Shown piece after piece: positions 8,380 to 15,166 of a DNA stretch of 27,523 nt; position 1 is the stretch's first letter; each line of letters starts with the position of its first letter. The notes beneath the pieces were generated by a model. The model saw nothing but the letters and a program-made list of their open reading frames with translations. It was not told the DNA's origin and searched no databases. Both the position numbers and the translations under genes were made by a program. The stretch comes from JBFGCT01 sp041581055 (lineage in GTDB: Bacteria; Actinomycetota; Acidimicrobiia; Acidimicrobiales; Ilumatobacteraceae), in the NCBI GenBank assembly GCA_041581055.1, contig JBFGCT010000034.1:1-27523 (forward strand), in the 5' to 3' direction.

Positions 8380-8385
8380 ACGGTA
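8380..8385 (-). promoter_or_regulatory. -10 element of a probable leaderless cbs transcript
   Basis: On the minus strand TACCGT is followed by 6 nt and then the cbs ATG at 8373. A TANNNT hexamer at this distance predicts transcription starting at or next to the start codon. A GAGGGG further upstream lies 12 nt from the ATG, too far for a good ribosome site. Confidence 0.4.
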
Positions 8386-8387
8386 CC

Positions 8388-8422
8388 CCTCGGCCGGGGG
8401 TGAGGCCACGGCCGGGCCGAGG
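8388..8422 (-). terminator. Inverted repeat downstream of the glutaredoxin gene
   Basis: CCTCGGCC (8388-8395) and GGCCGAGG (8415-8422) are perfect complements around a 19-nt loop. They lie just after the glutaredoxin stop (8426) and just before the predicted cbs promoter, so the hairpin could separate the two transcription units. The long loop makes it weaker than the hairpin at 2254. Confidence 0.4.
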
Positions 8423-8425
8423 TGA

Positions 8426-8764
8426 TCAGCCGCCGAGCACCCGGCTCATGATCCGCCCGACGCGGCCGGGCGCCGCGGACTGGGAGGCGGGCGGCAGATC
8501 GGCGGGCAAGAGATGCGGCGCGTGCCCCGCGAGGACGGCGATCAGCTCGTCGGCCGACGGGTTGACGAGACCGACGTCGCCGACGACGACGGTCGGCACG
8601 GTTTCGGTTCCCATCGCGTGCGCGCGGACGACGTCGGCGGCCGCCGGGTCGTCCCAGATGTTGTGCTCCACCCGCTCGACCCCGAGCTTGTCGAGCCTTC
8701 GCCTCAGCATCGCGCAGAACCCGCAACCGGGCCGCCAGTAGAGGTCGATCTGCGTGGGATTCAC
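8426..8764 (-). CDS. Glutaredoxin / mycoredoxin-like thiol oxidoreductase
   Basis: The protein has 112 residues and starts at GTG 8764. IDLYWRPGCGFCAMLRRRLDKLGV contains the CGFC redox site (C14 and C17), preceded by the WRPGC text typical of actinobacterial mycoredoxins. ETVPTVVVGD supplies the cis-proline loop that contacts the thiol substrate. The last 30 residues (PHLLPADLPPASQSAAPGRVGRIMSRVLGG) extend past the glutaredoxin fold and are variable in the family. In actinobacteria such proteins reduce mixed disulfides with mycothiol, which is an inference here because no mycothiol gene is in view. It sits upstream of the transsulfuration operon on the same strand, so a shared sulfur theme is plausible. 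Confidence 0.85.
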   Translation of the reverse strand: MNPTQIDLYWRPGCGFCAMLRRRLDKLGVERVEHNIWDDPAAADVVRAHAMGTETVPTVVVGDVGLVNPSADELIAVLAGHAPHLLPADLPPASQSAAPGRVGRIMSRVLGG

Positions 8765-8879
8765 GGTTCGCCACGGTATCGGCGCGACCCGGCCCGCACC
8801 GCCGAAACCCGTCGAGTTTCGCCGGACTTTCGATCGACCGGGCGCGGACGAGAGTCAGCGGCCGGCGACGACCGTGTGC

Positions 8880-8885
8880 GAGGAT
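8880..8885 (+). promoter_or_regulatory. -10-like hexamer before the DUF2142 gene
   Basis: GAGGAT is followed by 6 nt and ATG 8892. The same bases include a GAGGA that could act as a ribosome site 7 nt from the start, so the two readings compete. Confidence 0.25.
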
Positions 8886-8891
8886 TCGCCG

Positions 8892-10397
8892 ATGCGCGCT
8901 GCCCTCGCGAGCCACGTCGAGCGGCGTCCCGGCCTGACCGTCAGCGCCGCGGCGTTCGTCCTGATGGCGGTCTGGGGGCTCTTCGTCCCGCTGTTCGCCG
9001 GCCCCGACGAGAACAGCAACTTCGTCCGCGCCGCGGCGGTGATCCGCGGCGAGGTCATCGGCGGTGATCTCCCGGCGTCCCTCGACGACAACTACTTCCG
9101 CACCACCGTCGGCATCGACCCGCAGTTCGTCGCCGCCAACCCGATCCCGTTCTGCTTCGCCCCGTTCCGGAACGTGGCCGCCTGCAACACCCCGCTCGAC
9201 ACCGCGCCGGTGGTCGACGACCCGCCGTTCACGTTCCAGGGCCGCTATCCACCGGTGGCGTTCGTCGTTCCCGGGCTCGGCACGCTCGTCGGCCCCAACG
9301 ACATGGCGGTGCGCCTGGGGCGGCTGGCCGACTCGGCGGCCGCGGCCGCGCTCATCGGCATCGCGGCGGCGCGGCTCGTCCGATCGTCGATCCCGCTGGT
9401 GGTCCTGTTCGTCGCCTGGACGCCGGGGGCGCAGTTCATGGGGGCGGTGATCAACCCGAGCGGGGTGGAGATCGCCGCCGCGATCGCCGTGTGGGCGTAC
9501 GGCTCCGCGGCGCTGAACGTCGGGCGGGGGCCGTGGACGCGGCGCGACGACGTCGGGCTCGCGGTGGCGTCGGTGGCGCTGCTCACCGCGCGGCCGGCGA
9601 GCCTGGCGCTGTTCGCGATCATCGCCGTCTGCTGCGCGATCGCGATGGCCGGGCGGAACCCGGTCACGGCGTTGCTCCGGCGGGCGCCGATCACGATCGC
9701 GTCGTCGGCGGTCGCCTCCGTCGGGATGTTGGTCTGGTACTTCGTCGTGTTCGACGTCCATCTCGACGACGGCGTGGCCGACGGCGCCGGGTCGATCGGC
9801 CGGCTCGCCGTCCTCGAGCGGGCGTTCGGGCACATGACCACCGTCGTCGCCGAGCACGTCGGGAACTTCGGCTGGGGCGAGGTCGACTCGCCGACGCTCG
9901 CCGTGTGGTTCTTCCTGCTGGCGACCGCCGCGGTCATCGCCGCGGGCTGGCGCCACTCGACGCGCCGCGAGCAGGCCGCCGTGCTCGCGCTCGGCGTGGC
10001 GGTCGTCGTCTTCGAGGTCTACCTCAGCGTCAACTTCTACCGGTTGCTGCGCGTCTTCGGGGTCCAGGGGCGGCATCTGTCGCCCCTGATCGTCGGGCTC
10101 CCGCTGCTGCTCGCGCATCGGTGGCGCCCGAGCGATCGGCAGCGGCGGTTGCTCGCCGTCACCTGGACCGCCGTCCTCGCCGTGACGGCCGTCTTCGTGC
10201 TTCGCCGGTACGCCGTCGGGACGATTCCCGGCAACTTCTTCGACCTGTTCAGCGAACCGCGGTGGACGCCGCCGTTCGGGACCATCCCGATGTTGCTGGC
10301 GTTGGTCGGCGCGACCGGCGTGTTCGCCGTGGTGTGCTCGGTGTCGTCGTCGGCGCCGGCGCGCGCGGACGCGGAGGTCGCCGGCGCGGTCACCTGA
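8892..10397 (+). CDS. DUF2142 polytopic membrane protein
   Basis: From ATG 8892 the protein has 501 residues and about 11-12 hydrophobic helices, the first at residues 17-37. After helix 1 comes FAGPDENSNFVRAAAVIRGEV, matching the PDExxHxxRA element of DUF2142. An extracytoplasmic loop of about 80 residues follows, ending in FQGRYPPVAFVVPGLGTL, the other conserved part of the family. A later VFGVQGRHLSPLIVGLPLLLA echoes the GRYLxP motif near the C-terminus. DUF2142 proteins resemble GT-C glycosyltransferases in layout and often occur near cell-surface polysaccharide genes, but none are here. The frame continues upstream into the glutaredoxin gene's 5' region; I chose the ATG because it precedes the first helix by a normal distance. 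Its 3' end overlaps the sigma-factor gene tail to tail. Confidence 0.8.
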   Translation: MRAALASHVERRPGLTVSAAAFVLMAVWGLFVPLFAGPDENSNFVRAAAVIRGEVIGGDLPASLDDNYFRTTVGIDPQFVAANPIPFCFAPFRNVAACNTPLDTAPVVDDPPFTFQGRYPPVAFVVPGLGTLVGPNDMAVRLGRLADSAAAAALIGIAAARLVRSSIPLVVLFVAWTPGAQFMGAVINPSGVEIAAAIAVWAYGSAALNVGRGPWTRRDDVGLAVASVALLTARPASLALFAIIAVCCAIAMAGRNPVTALLRRAPITIASSAVASVGMLVWYFVVFDVHLDDGVADGAGSIGRLAVLERAFGHMTTVVAEHVGNFGWGEVDSPTLAVWFFLLATAAVIAAGWRHSTRREQAAVLALGVAVVVFEVYLSVNFYRLLRVFGVQGRHLSPLIVGLPLLLAHRWRPSDRQRRLLAVTWTAVLAVTAVFVLRRYAVGTIPGNFFDLFSEPRWTPPFGTIPMLLALVGATGVFAVVCSVSSSAPARADAEVAGAVT

Positions 10398-11631
10398 GGC
10401 CGAGGTCGGCGATCCTCCGCCGGAGGTGCCGGGCCTGCGCTTCGTTCGTGCTCCGGTCGACCGCCCGCTCGAACGCGTCACGCGCCTCGTCGAGCCGGTC
10501 GAGGCGGACGAGCAGCTCCGCTCGGGAGCTGTGGAAGTACGGGTAGTTGGCGAGGTCGGAGTCGAGATCGTCGGCCGACGCGATCGCGTCGATCGCGGCG
10601 AGGCCGACCGCCGGCCCGTCGGCGTGCGACACCGCGACCGCGCGGTTCAACGCCACGACCGCCGACGGCGTGCGCCGCAGCATCACGTCGTACAGCTTGA
10701 CGATGCCGGGCCAGTCGGTGTCCCCGAAGGTCGGCGCGGTGGTGTGCAGCGCGGCGATCGCGGCCTGGAGCTGGTAGACGCCGATCAGGCCGTGGGCGTG
10801 CGCCTCGGCGAGCAGTGCCAGCCCGCGCTGGGTCTTCCCGTCGTCCCACATCGAGCGGACCTGGTCGGCGAGCAGCACGGGAACGCCGTCGGCGTCGACG
10901 CGCGTCGCCCGGCGGGCGTCGGTGAGCAGCATCAACGCCAGCAGCCCCGTCACCTCGGGGTCGCCGGGGACGAGCTCGTGCAGGAGCTCGGCGAGCCAGA
11001 TCGCCTCGTCGCACAGGTCGCCGCGCACGAGCGTGGCGGTCGTCGCGCTCGTGTGGCCCTCGGTGAAGATCGAGTAGATGACCCCGCACACGACCGGTAA
11101 GCGGTCGACGAGCGTCTCCAGGTCGCTGACCCCGAACGGGATGCGGGCGGCTCGGATCTTCGTCTTCGAGCGGGTCAGCCGCCGGGTCATCGTCGGCTCG
11201 GTGACGAAGAACGCCTTGGCGATCTGCGCCGTCGACAAGCCGGCGACGACGCGCAGCGTGAGCGCGACCTGGGCCTCGGGGGCGATCGCCGGGTGGCAGC
11301 ACCCGAGCAGCAGCGCGAGCTGGTCGTCGATCAACTCGTGCTCGGTCGGGACCGCCTCGCGACTGGCTCGCGCCTCCAGCTCCGGCAGCCGGTCGTTGAA
11401 CCGGGCGCTCCGACGGGCGCGGTCGATCGCCTTGCGGCGGGCGGTGGTCAGCAGCCAGGCCCCGGGGCGGTCGGGCATGCCGTCGGCGTGCCATCTCGTC
11501 GCCGCCTCGATGAACGCCTCCTGGGCCACGTCCTCGGCCAGTTCCAGATCTCGCACGTCGCGCACCAGCGTGGCGACGAGCCTCGGCCACTCGCTGCGGA
11601 AGACCTCGGAGACGCCCGACGGGTCGATCAT
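10390..11631 (-). CDS. ECF42-type RNA polymerase sigma factor with C-terminal TPR-like extension
   Basis: This is a 413-residue protein. Residues about 8-75 form sigma region 2 (FRSEWPRLVATLVRDVRDLELAEDVAQEAF, then GAWLLTTARRKAIDRAR). Residues about 110-165 form region 4 (LLGCCHPAIAPEAQVALTLRVVAGLSTAQIAKAF, then TMTRRLTRSK). The remaining 240 residues are the long helical extension seen in this sigma group (DUF6596; IYSIFTEGH, GLLALMLLTDARR, then TPSAVVALNRAVAV). Sigma factors of this class usually lack a classical anti-sigma factor and are encoded next to DGPF/YCII proteins; exactly that partner precedes it by 39 nt. The extension probably controls activity. The start ATG 11631 has GAGG directly adjacent, an unfavourable spacing, so initiation may depend on the upstream gene. 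Confidence 0.92.
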   Translation of the reverse strand: MIDPSGVSEVFRSEWPRLVATLVRDVRDLELAEDVAQEAFIEAATRWHADGMPDRPGAWLLTTARRKAIDRARRSARFNDRLPELEARASREAVPTEHELIDDQLALLLGCCHPAIAPEAQVALTLRVVAGLSTAQIAKAFFVTEPTMTRRLTRSKTKIRAARIPFGVSDLETLVDRLPVVCGVIYSIFTEGHTSATTATLVRGDLCDEAIWLAELLHELVPGDPEVTGLLALMLLTDARRATRVDADGVPVLLADQVRSMWDDGKTQRGLALLAEAHAHGLIGVYQLQAAIAALHTTAPTFGDTDWPGIVKLYDVMLRRTPSAVVALNRAVAVSHADGPAVGLAAIDAIASADDLDSDLANYPYFHSSRAELLVRLDRLDEARDAFERAVDRSTNEAQARHLRRRIADLGLR

Positions 11632-11670
11632 CCTCGTGCGGTCAGCCGGCGACGGGGCCGGGCTCGGTCG

Positions 11671-12027
11671 TCACGGGCCGGGGATCTCCATCAGCGGTCG
11701 GACCTCGGTCGACCCGTAGCGCGAGCTCGGGACCCTCGCCGCCCACTCGAGCGCCTCGTCGAGGTTGTCGACGTCGATCAGGTAGAAGCCGCCCAGGATT
11801 TCCTTGGTCTCCGCGTACGGGCCGTCGGTGGTGACCTTCTCGCCGTCGCGGACGCGTACGGTCGTGGCCGTCTCCCGACCTTGGAGCGGCTCGCCGGCGA
11901 CGAACACGCCGGCCTGGTGGAGCGCTTCGGTGTAGGCGAACCACTCCTGCATCTCCGCCGCCTGTTCCGGTGTCCCCATCGCCGGCCCGGCGTCCTCGCC
12001 GCTGTAGATCAGGATCGCGTATTTCAC
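11671..12027 (-). CDS. YCII / DGPF-domain protein, ECF42 partner
   Basis: The protein has 118 residues from GTG 12027, with a strong GGAGGA site 5 nt upstream. The fold signature is KYAILIYSGED at the N-terminus, EWFAYTEALHQAGVFVAGEPL in the middle and the name-giving DGPYAETKE at 68-76, followed by LGGFYLIDVDNLDEALEWAARVP. It belongs to the DGPF group of YCII-like proteins, which are small ferredoxin-like dimers whose biochemical role is not settled. They are almost always encoded beside ECF42 sigma factors and are often their transcriptional targets. Here it is promoter-proximal and the sigma gene follows, so the sigma factor may drive its own operon. An ATG 13 nt upstream is in another frame and is not the start. 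Confidence 0.9.
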   Translation of the reverse strand: MKYAILIYSGEDAGPAMGTPEQAAEMQEWFAYTEALHQAGVFVAGEPLQGRETATTVRVRDGEKVTTDGPYAETKEILGGFYLIDVDNLDEALEWAARVPSSRYGSTEVRPLMEIPGP

Positions 12028-12046
12028 GGTGTTCCTCCATGGGTTC

Positions 12047-12072
12047 GGTTGCGGTTCGCGGTTGCGGTTCGC
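12047..12072. repeat. Tandem 13-bp direct repeat in a divergent promoter region
   Basis: GGTTGCGGTTCGC occurs twice head to tail (12047-12059 and 12060-12072), with a partial copy on the left. It lies 20-45 nt upstream of the DGPF gene start and before the divergent kinase gene, in non-coding DNA. It could be an operator or a slipped-strand duplication. Confidence 0.6.
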
Positions 12073-12114
12073 GGTGACGACGAACGGTCGCAGCGAAATC
12101 GGACCGACGTTTGC

Positions 12115-12120
12115 GAGAAT
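12115..12120 (+). promoter_or_regulatory. -10 element of a probable leaderless kinase transcript
   Basis: GAGAAT is followed by exactly 6 nt and ATG 12127, and no ribosome site is visible at a good distance. No clear -35 hexamer is present 17 nt upstream. Confidence 0.35.
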
Positions 12121-12126
12121 GTTGCC

Positions 12127-13008
12127 ATGCCCCTTCCCGGTCTGCCGATGAACGAGGCCGGATTCGCCGAACGGGTCGGGCGGGCGCTGCGCGGCGAGGT
12201 CGTCGCGACCCGCCGGCTGGGAGGTGGTGACGTCGCGGAGTCGTTCCGCATGGAGCTCGCCGACGGCCGGGTGGTGTTCGCCAAGACGCATCTCGACCCG
12301 CCACCGGGTTTCTTCCAGACCGAGGCCGCCGGACTCGCGTGGTTGCGCGAGCCCGATGCGGTCTCGGTGCCCGAGGTGCTGGCGGTCGACGACGGGCTGC
12401 TCGTGTTGGAGTGGATCGACGAGGGGCGGCCGGTGGCGGGCACCGACGCCCGACTCGGCCGGGCGCTCGCCGATCTCCACCGCTTCGGGGCGCCGTGCTT
12501 CGGGCGCGCCGATCGGCGGACGACCGGCAGCCGGCGACTCCCGAACGATCCGTGCGACACGTGGGCCGAGTTCTACGCGGTCAACCGGCTGCTGCCGTTG
12601 GCCCGTCTGTGGCGCGCCGCCGGCGGGCTCCCGGACGACACGGCGATGCGGCTGGAGGCGCTCGCCGGCCGGTTGGGCGAGATCGGCGGCCCGCCCGAGC
12701 CGCCGGCCCGGCTGCACGGTGACATGTGGGCCGGCAACCGCCTCGTCGACAGGGTCGGCCAGAGCTGGCTGATCGACCCGGCCGCGCACGGCGGCCACCG
12801 CGAGTTCGATCTGGCGATGATGCGACTCTTCGGCGGGTACGGGCCGGACTGCTTCGCGGCGTACGCCGACGCCCATCCCCTGGCCGACCGGTGGGAGGAG
12901 CGGATCCCGTTGCACCAGCTCGCGCCGCTCGCCGTCCACGCCGTCAAGTTCCGCGCCGGGTACATCGAGGCGACGGCGCGCGCCCTCGACGCCTGCCAGA
13001 CGCTGTGA
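12127..13008 (+). CDS. Fructosamine-kinase family protein
   Basis: The protein has 293 residues with an aminoglycoside-phosphotransferase-like fold. K53 in VFAKTH and E66 in FFQTEAAGLAWLR are the ATP-anchoring pair. LHGDMWAGN (196-204) is the catalytic loop with D199, and LIDPAAHGGHREFDLAMMRLFGGY carries the metal-binding D217 in the form diagnostic of fructosamine kinases. These enzymes phosphorylate ketoamine adducts formed by sugars on amines or protein lysines, which leads to deglycation; bacterial members often prefer ribulosamines. A later start (ATG 12148) would also fit the fold. It is divergent from the DGPF/sigma operon, and nothing shows that they are functionally tied. Confidence 0.88.
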   Translation: MPLPGLPMNEAGFAERVGRALRGEVVATRRLGGGDVAESFRMELADGRVVFAKTHLDPPPGFFQTEAAGLAWLREPDAVSVPEVLAVDDGLLVLEWIDEGRPVAGTDARLGRALADLHRFGAPCFGRADRRTTGSRRLPNDPCDTWAEFYAVNRLLPLARLWRAAGGLPDDTAMRLEALAGRLGEIGGPPEPPARLHGDMWAGNRLVDRVGQSWLIDPAAHGGHREFDLAMMRLFGGYGPDCFAAYADAHPLADRWEERIPLHQLAPLAVHAVKFRAGYIEATARALDACQTL

Positions 13009-13032
13009 GGACGTCAGACCTTCTGCCCTTGC

Positions 13033-13061
13033 GGGAACCTGGTGCCGACGTGAAGCGTCGT
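13033..13061 (+). promoter_or_regulatory. ECF-sigma-type promoter
   Basis: GGGAACC (13033-13039), 16 nt, then CGTCGT (13056-13061). GGAAC at -35 and CGTC/CGTT at -10 with 15-17 nt spacing is the general ECF promoter form (mycobacterial SigE-like). The predicted start lies about 35 nt upstream of ATG 13102, which has its own GAGGAGG ribosome site at 13090-13096. Confidence 0.5.
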
Positions 13062-13101
13062 ATGAGGAGACCGTGATCCGACGCGGCCCGAGGAGGCGTC
13101 C

Positions 13102-14442
13102 ATGACGATGGAGTTCGAGACTCAACCCGAGGCGGACCGCGGCGGACCGACCCGCCGGTGGGCCGCGGGGCTCGCCGCCGCCATGCTGGTCGCGGCGGCG
13201 GGCGGCGTCGGATTCGGCATCGGCTATGCGCTGGGCAACGACCGCGCCGACGACCCGGACACCGTGGCGGAGCAAGCGGCCGGCGCGGCCGACGACGCCG
13301 CCGCGTCGACGACCGTTGCGCCGGCGCCGGCGCCGGACGACGCGGCGGTGACGACCGAGGCGCCCGCGTCGCTTCCCGATGACCAACCCGAGCCGGCGAC
13401 GACCGATGTCCCCGCGGTCGACTACCCGGTGGGGCCGGGATACGGCTCGGAGATGTTCTACGAGTGGGAGACCGGCCCGTTGATGGTGGACTCGTTGGCG
13501 CCGATGACGGTCGTCTACTCGCGCGCCACCGACGACGGGTTGACGGTGCGCGCCCAGCGGGGCGCGGAGTGGCCGGCGTCCGAGTGGACCCAAGACGGTT
13601 GGGTCCAGCCCGGTTGGTGCTCACCGGCGGGCTCGCTGCGGATCACGCTCTCCGGCGAAGGCGTCGTCGATCTCAACACGGTGTCGTGGTACCGCGAGCT
13701 GTACGACGGCCGCGCCACGTCGCTGCGGTTCATGGGGTTCGCCGACGGCGCGCCGCGCCGGGTGCTCGTCGTGCAGGCGTCACCCGACATCGAGACGGTG
13801 TCGGTCGTGTTCGGCGACGGCGCCTCCGATACGACCGCGACGGTCGACGGCCTCGCCATCTTGGTCGTGCCCGGACCCGTCGTCGCCGAGGGCGAGGATC
13901 AGTGGCGGTACGCCAACGAGGTCGAGTACGAGTTGACCCTGTCCGGCGGCGGCGCCACCGTCACCGTGCCGCATGTCGGGCTCGACCAGTGGGCCGACGC
14001 CGGGTTCCGACAGTCGTGCGAGCCTCCGCCGCCGGCCCTCCCGGACCCCGGCGAGCAACCCGCCGACGCGGCCCTCGCCGAAGACGAGATCCGGGCCGCG
14101 ATGGGCGCCCTCTATGGCGGGGGAGCGGACGTCGAGGACAACGCGGCGTATCTCGACGACACGACCGGCGTGGCCGAAGCCCGCCAGCAGGTGCGCGACG
14201 ACGGGTTCGAGGCCGAGGCCGCCAGCGCCAAGGCGTTCGTCGAGGAGCTCGTCTTCACGACGCCGGAGGAGGCCTGGTTCCGGTACCGCATCGAGACGGT
14301 GGGCCTCGACATCGACAACCGCTACGGCATGGCGGTCGTCGTCGACGGGTCGTGGCGGATCACCAGGGACACCGTCTGCCAGGACCTCGCGATGGCGGGC
14401 GGTGACTGCGGCGCTTGGCAACCGGTCGTCCTGCCCGGGTGA
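13102..14442 (+). CDS. Membrane-anchored extracytoplasmic protein of unknown function
   Basis: The protein has 446 residues, with a very good ribosome site (GAGGAGG, 5 nt from ATG). A short cytoplasmic head (1-19) precedes one membrane helix at about 20-44 (WAAGLAAAMLVAAAGGVGFGIGYAL). A flexible Ala/Pro/Thr/Asp-rich linker spans about 47-112. Next come a beta-rich domain at about 115-320 containing two cysteines (PGWCSPAGS and FRQSCEPPP) and a C-terminal domain at about 325-446 (EDEIRAAMGALYGG, then WRITRDTVCQDLAMAGGDC). The C-terminal domain ending, a tryptophan-led strand followed by TVCxDLAxAGxxC, recalls small secreted actinobacterial antigens of the MTB12 type; this is only a resemblance. 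The predicted ECF promoter suggests an envelope-stress role. Confidence 0.7.
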   Translation: MTMEFETQPEADRGGPTRRWAAGLAAAMLVAAAGGVGFGIGYALGNDRADDPDTVAEQAAGAADDAAASTTVAPAPAPDDAAVTTEAPASLPDDQPEPATTDVPAVDYPVGPGYGSEMFYEWETGPLMVDSLAPMTVVYSRATDDGLTVRAQRGAEWPASEWTQDGWVQPGWCSPAGSLRITLSGEGVVDLNTVSWYRELYDGRATSLRFMGFADGAPRRVLVVQASPDIETVSVVFGDGASDTTATVDGLAILVVPGPVVAEGEDQWRYANEVEYELTLSGGGATVTVPHVGLDQWADAGFRQSCEPPPPALPDPGEQPADAALAEDEIRAAMGALYGGGADVEDNAAYLDDTTGVAEARQQVRDDGFEAEAASAKAFVEELVFTTPEEAWFRYRIETVGLDIDNRYGMAVVVDGSWRITRDTVCQDLAMAGGDCGAWQPVVLPG

Positions 14443-14469
14443 CGGGCGAGCGCCTCGTCCTCAGTCACC
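14438..14469. terminator. Hairpin spanning two convergent stop codons
   Basis: GGTGAC (14438-14443) pairs with GTCACC (14464-14469), and GGGCGAG (14444-14450) pairs with CTCGTCC (14454-14460) with one wobble and a 3-nt loop. A TCA bulge separates the two stems on one side. The stop codons of the plus gene (14440-14442) and of the minus-strand chaperone gene (14461-14463) both lie inside it, which suits a bidirectional terminator in an 18-nt gap. Confidence 0.5.
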
Positions 14470-15165
14470 GCATCGCGGCGCGGGTTCGTCAGGGTCGGCG
14501 AGCCCGCCGTCGGCGGGCAGCACCGGGCTCAGCCGCAGCGGGATGACCCGGCGGTCGCGACACTCGGCGCGCACGAGCTCGGCCGTCGCGGCGGCCACCG
14601 GGAACCACGGCCGCAGCTCGTCGACGTCGCCCACCCGCGCCGCCCACGCCGTGACCCAGGTGCCCAGGTGGTCGCGCAGGAACACGCGCGCCGCGTCGGC
14701 GGCGATCTCGGCCCGCTCGCGGTCGCCTGCCTCGCGGGCTTCGGCCTCGGCGAGGAGCAGGACCGTCATGAACTCGAGCTCGGCAACGATGTGGTCGGGA
14801 CGGTCCTTCGACACCGCCATCCCGAACGCCGAGTAGAACCCGGCGATGTCGGCGAGTCGAGGGGTGACCCCGCCGGCGGTGGCGGGGACGTTGGACCCCT
14901 CGTAGGCGGCGACCCGCCCGAGGTCGAACCACCGCACCCACGTTCCGGCGAGCCCGCTCGGGTCGCCGGGTCGGACCGACTCGAGATCGTCGAGCCGCTG
15001 GAGGGCGCCGGTGTCGCCGGCGTCGTCGAGGATCCTCCGCAACCCGGCGACCAGGTCGTCGTCGAGCAGGGCACGGACGTCGGCGCCGAGCATGTTGGCC
15101 AGCAGGCCGAAGGCCGCCGCCCGCTGGCGGAGACGGCTCGTCGGGTAGGTGACCGCCGTGGACAT
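14461..15165 (-). CDS. TorD/DmsD-like molybdoenzyme maturation chaperone (delta)
   Basis: The 234-residue all-helical protein is predicted to fold like the TorD/NarJ/DmsD chaperones that hold the apo catalytic subunit until the molybdopterin cofactor is inserted and guide Tat export. Visible features are RQRAAAFGLLANML at the start, WVRWFDLGRVAAYEGSNVP (YEGS is typical of the chaperones of type II enzymes such as those of ethylbenzene and DMS dehydrogenases), IAGFYSAFGMAVSKDRPDHIVAELEFM (the conserved RPDHxxxELEFM) and FLRDHLGTWV. It should stay in the cytoplasm and not be part of the mature enzyme. Its start is one base after the gamma stop, so it is co-translated as the last gene of the operon. 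Confidence 0.9.
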   Translation of the reverse strand: MSTAVTYPTSRLRQRAAAFGLLANMLGADVRALLDDDLVAGLRRILDDAGDTGALQRLDDLESVRPGDPSGLAGTWVRWFDLGRVAAYEGSNVPATAGGVTPRLADIAGFYSAFGMAVSKDRPDHIVAELEFMTVLLLAEAEAREAGDRERAEIAADAARVFLRDHLGTWVTAWAARVGDVDELRPWFPVAAATAELVRAECRDRRVIPLRLSPVLPADGGLADPDEPAPRCGD

Positions 15166-15166
15166 G

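Noticed and set aside
8374..8409. A 12-codon N-terminal extension of cystathionine beta-synthase
   Set aside because: It is not family-like (ASPPAEGYRGR) and contains the probable -10 element and half of a hairpin.
11671..13593. A 640-residue minus-strand frame fusing unknown sequence to the DGPF protein
   Set aside because: Only the last 118 residues are protein-like; the rest is antisense to the kinase and the 13102 gene. The strong GGAGGA before GTG 12027 sets the true start.
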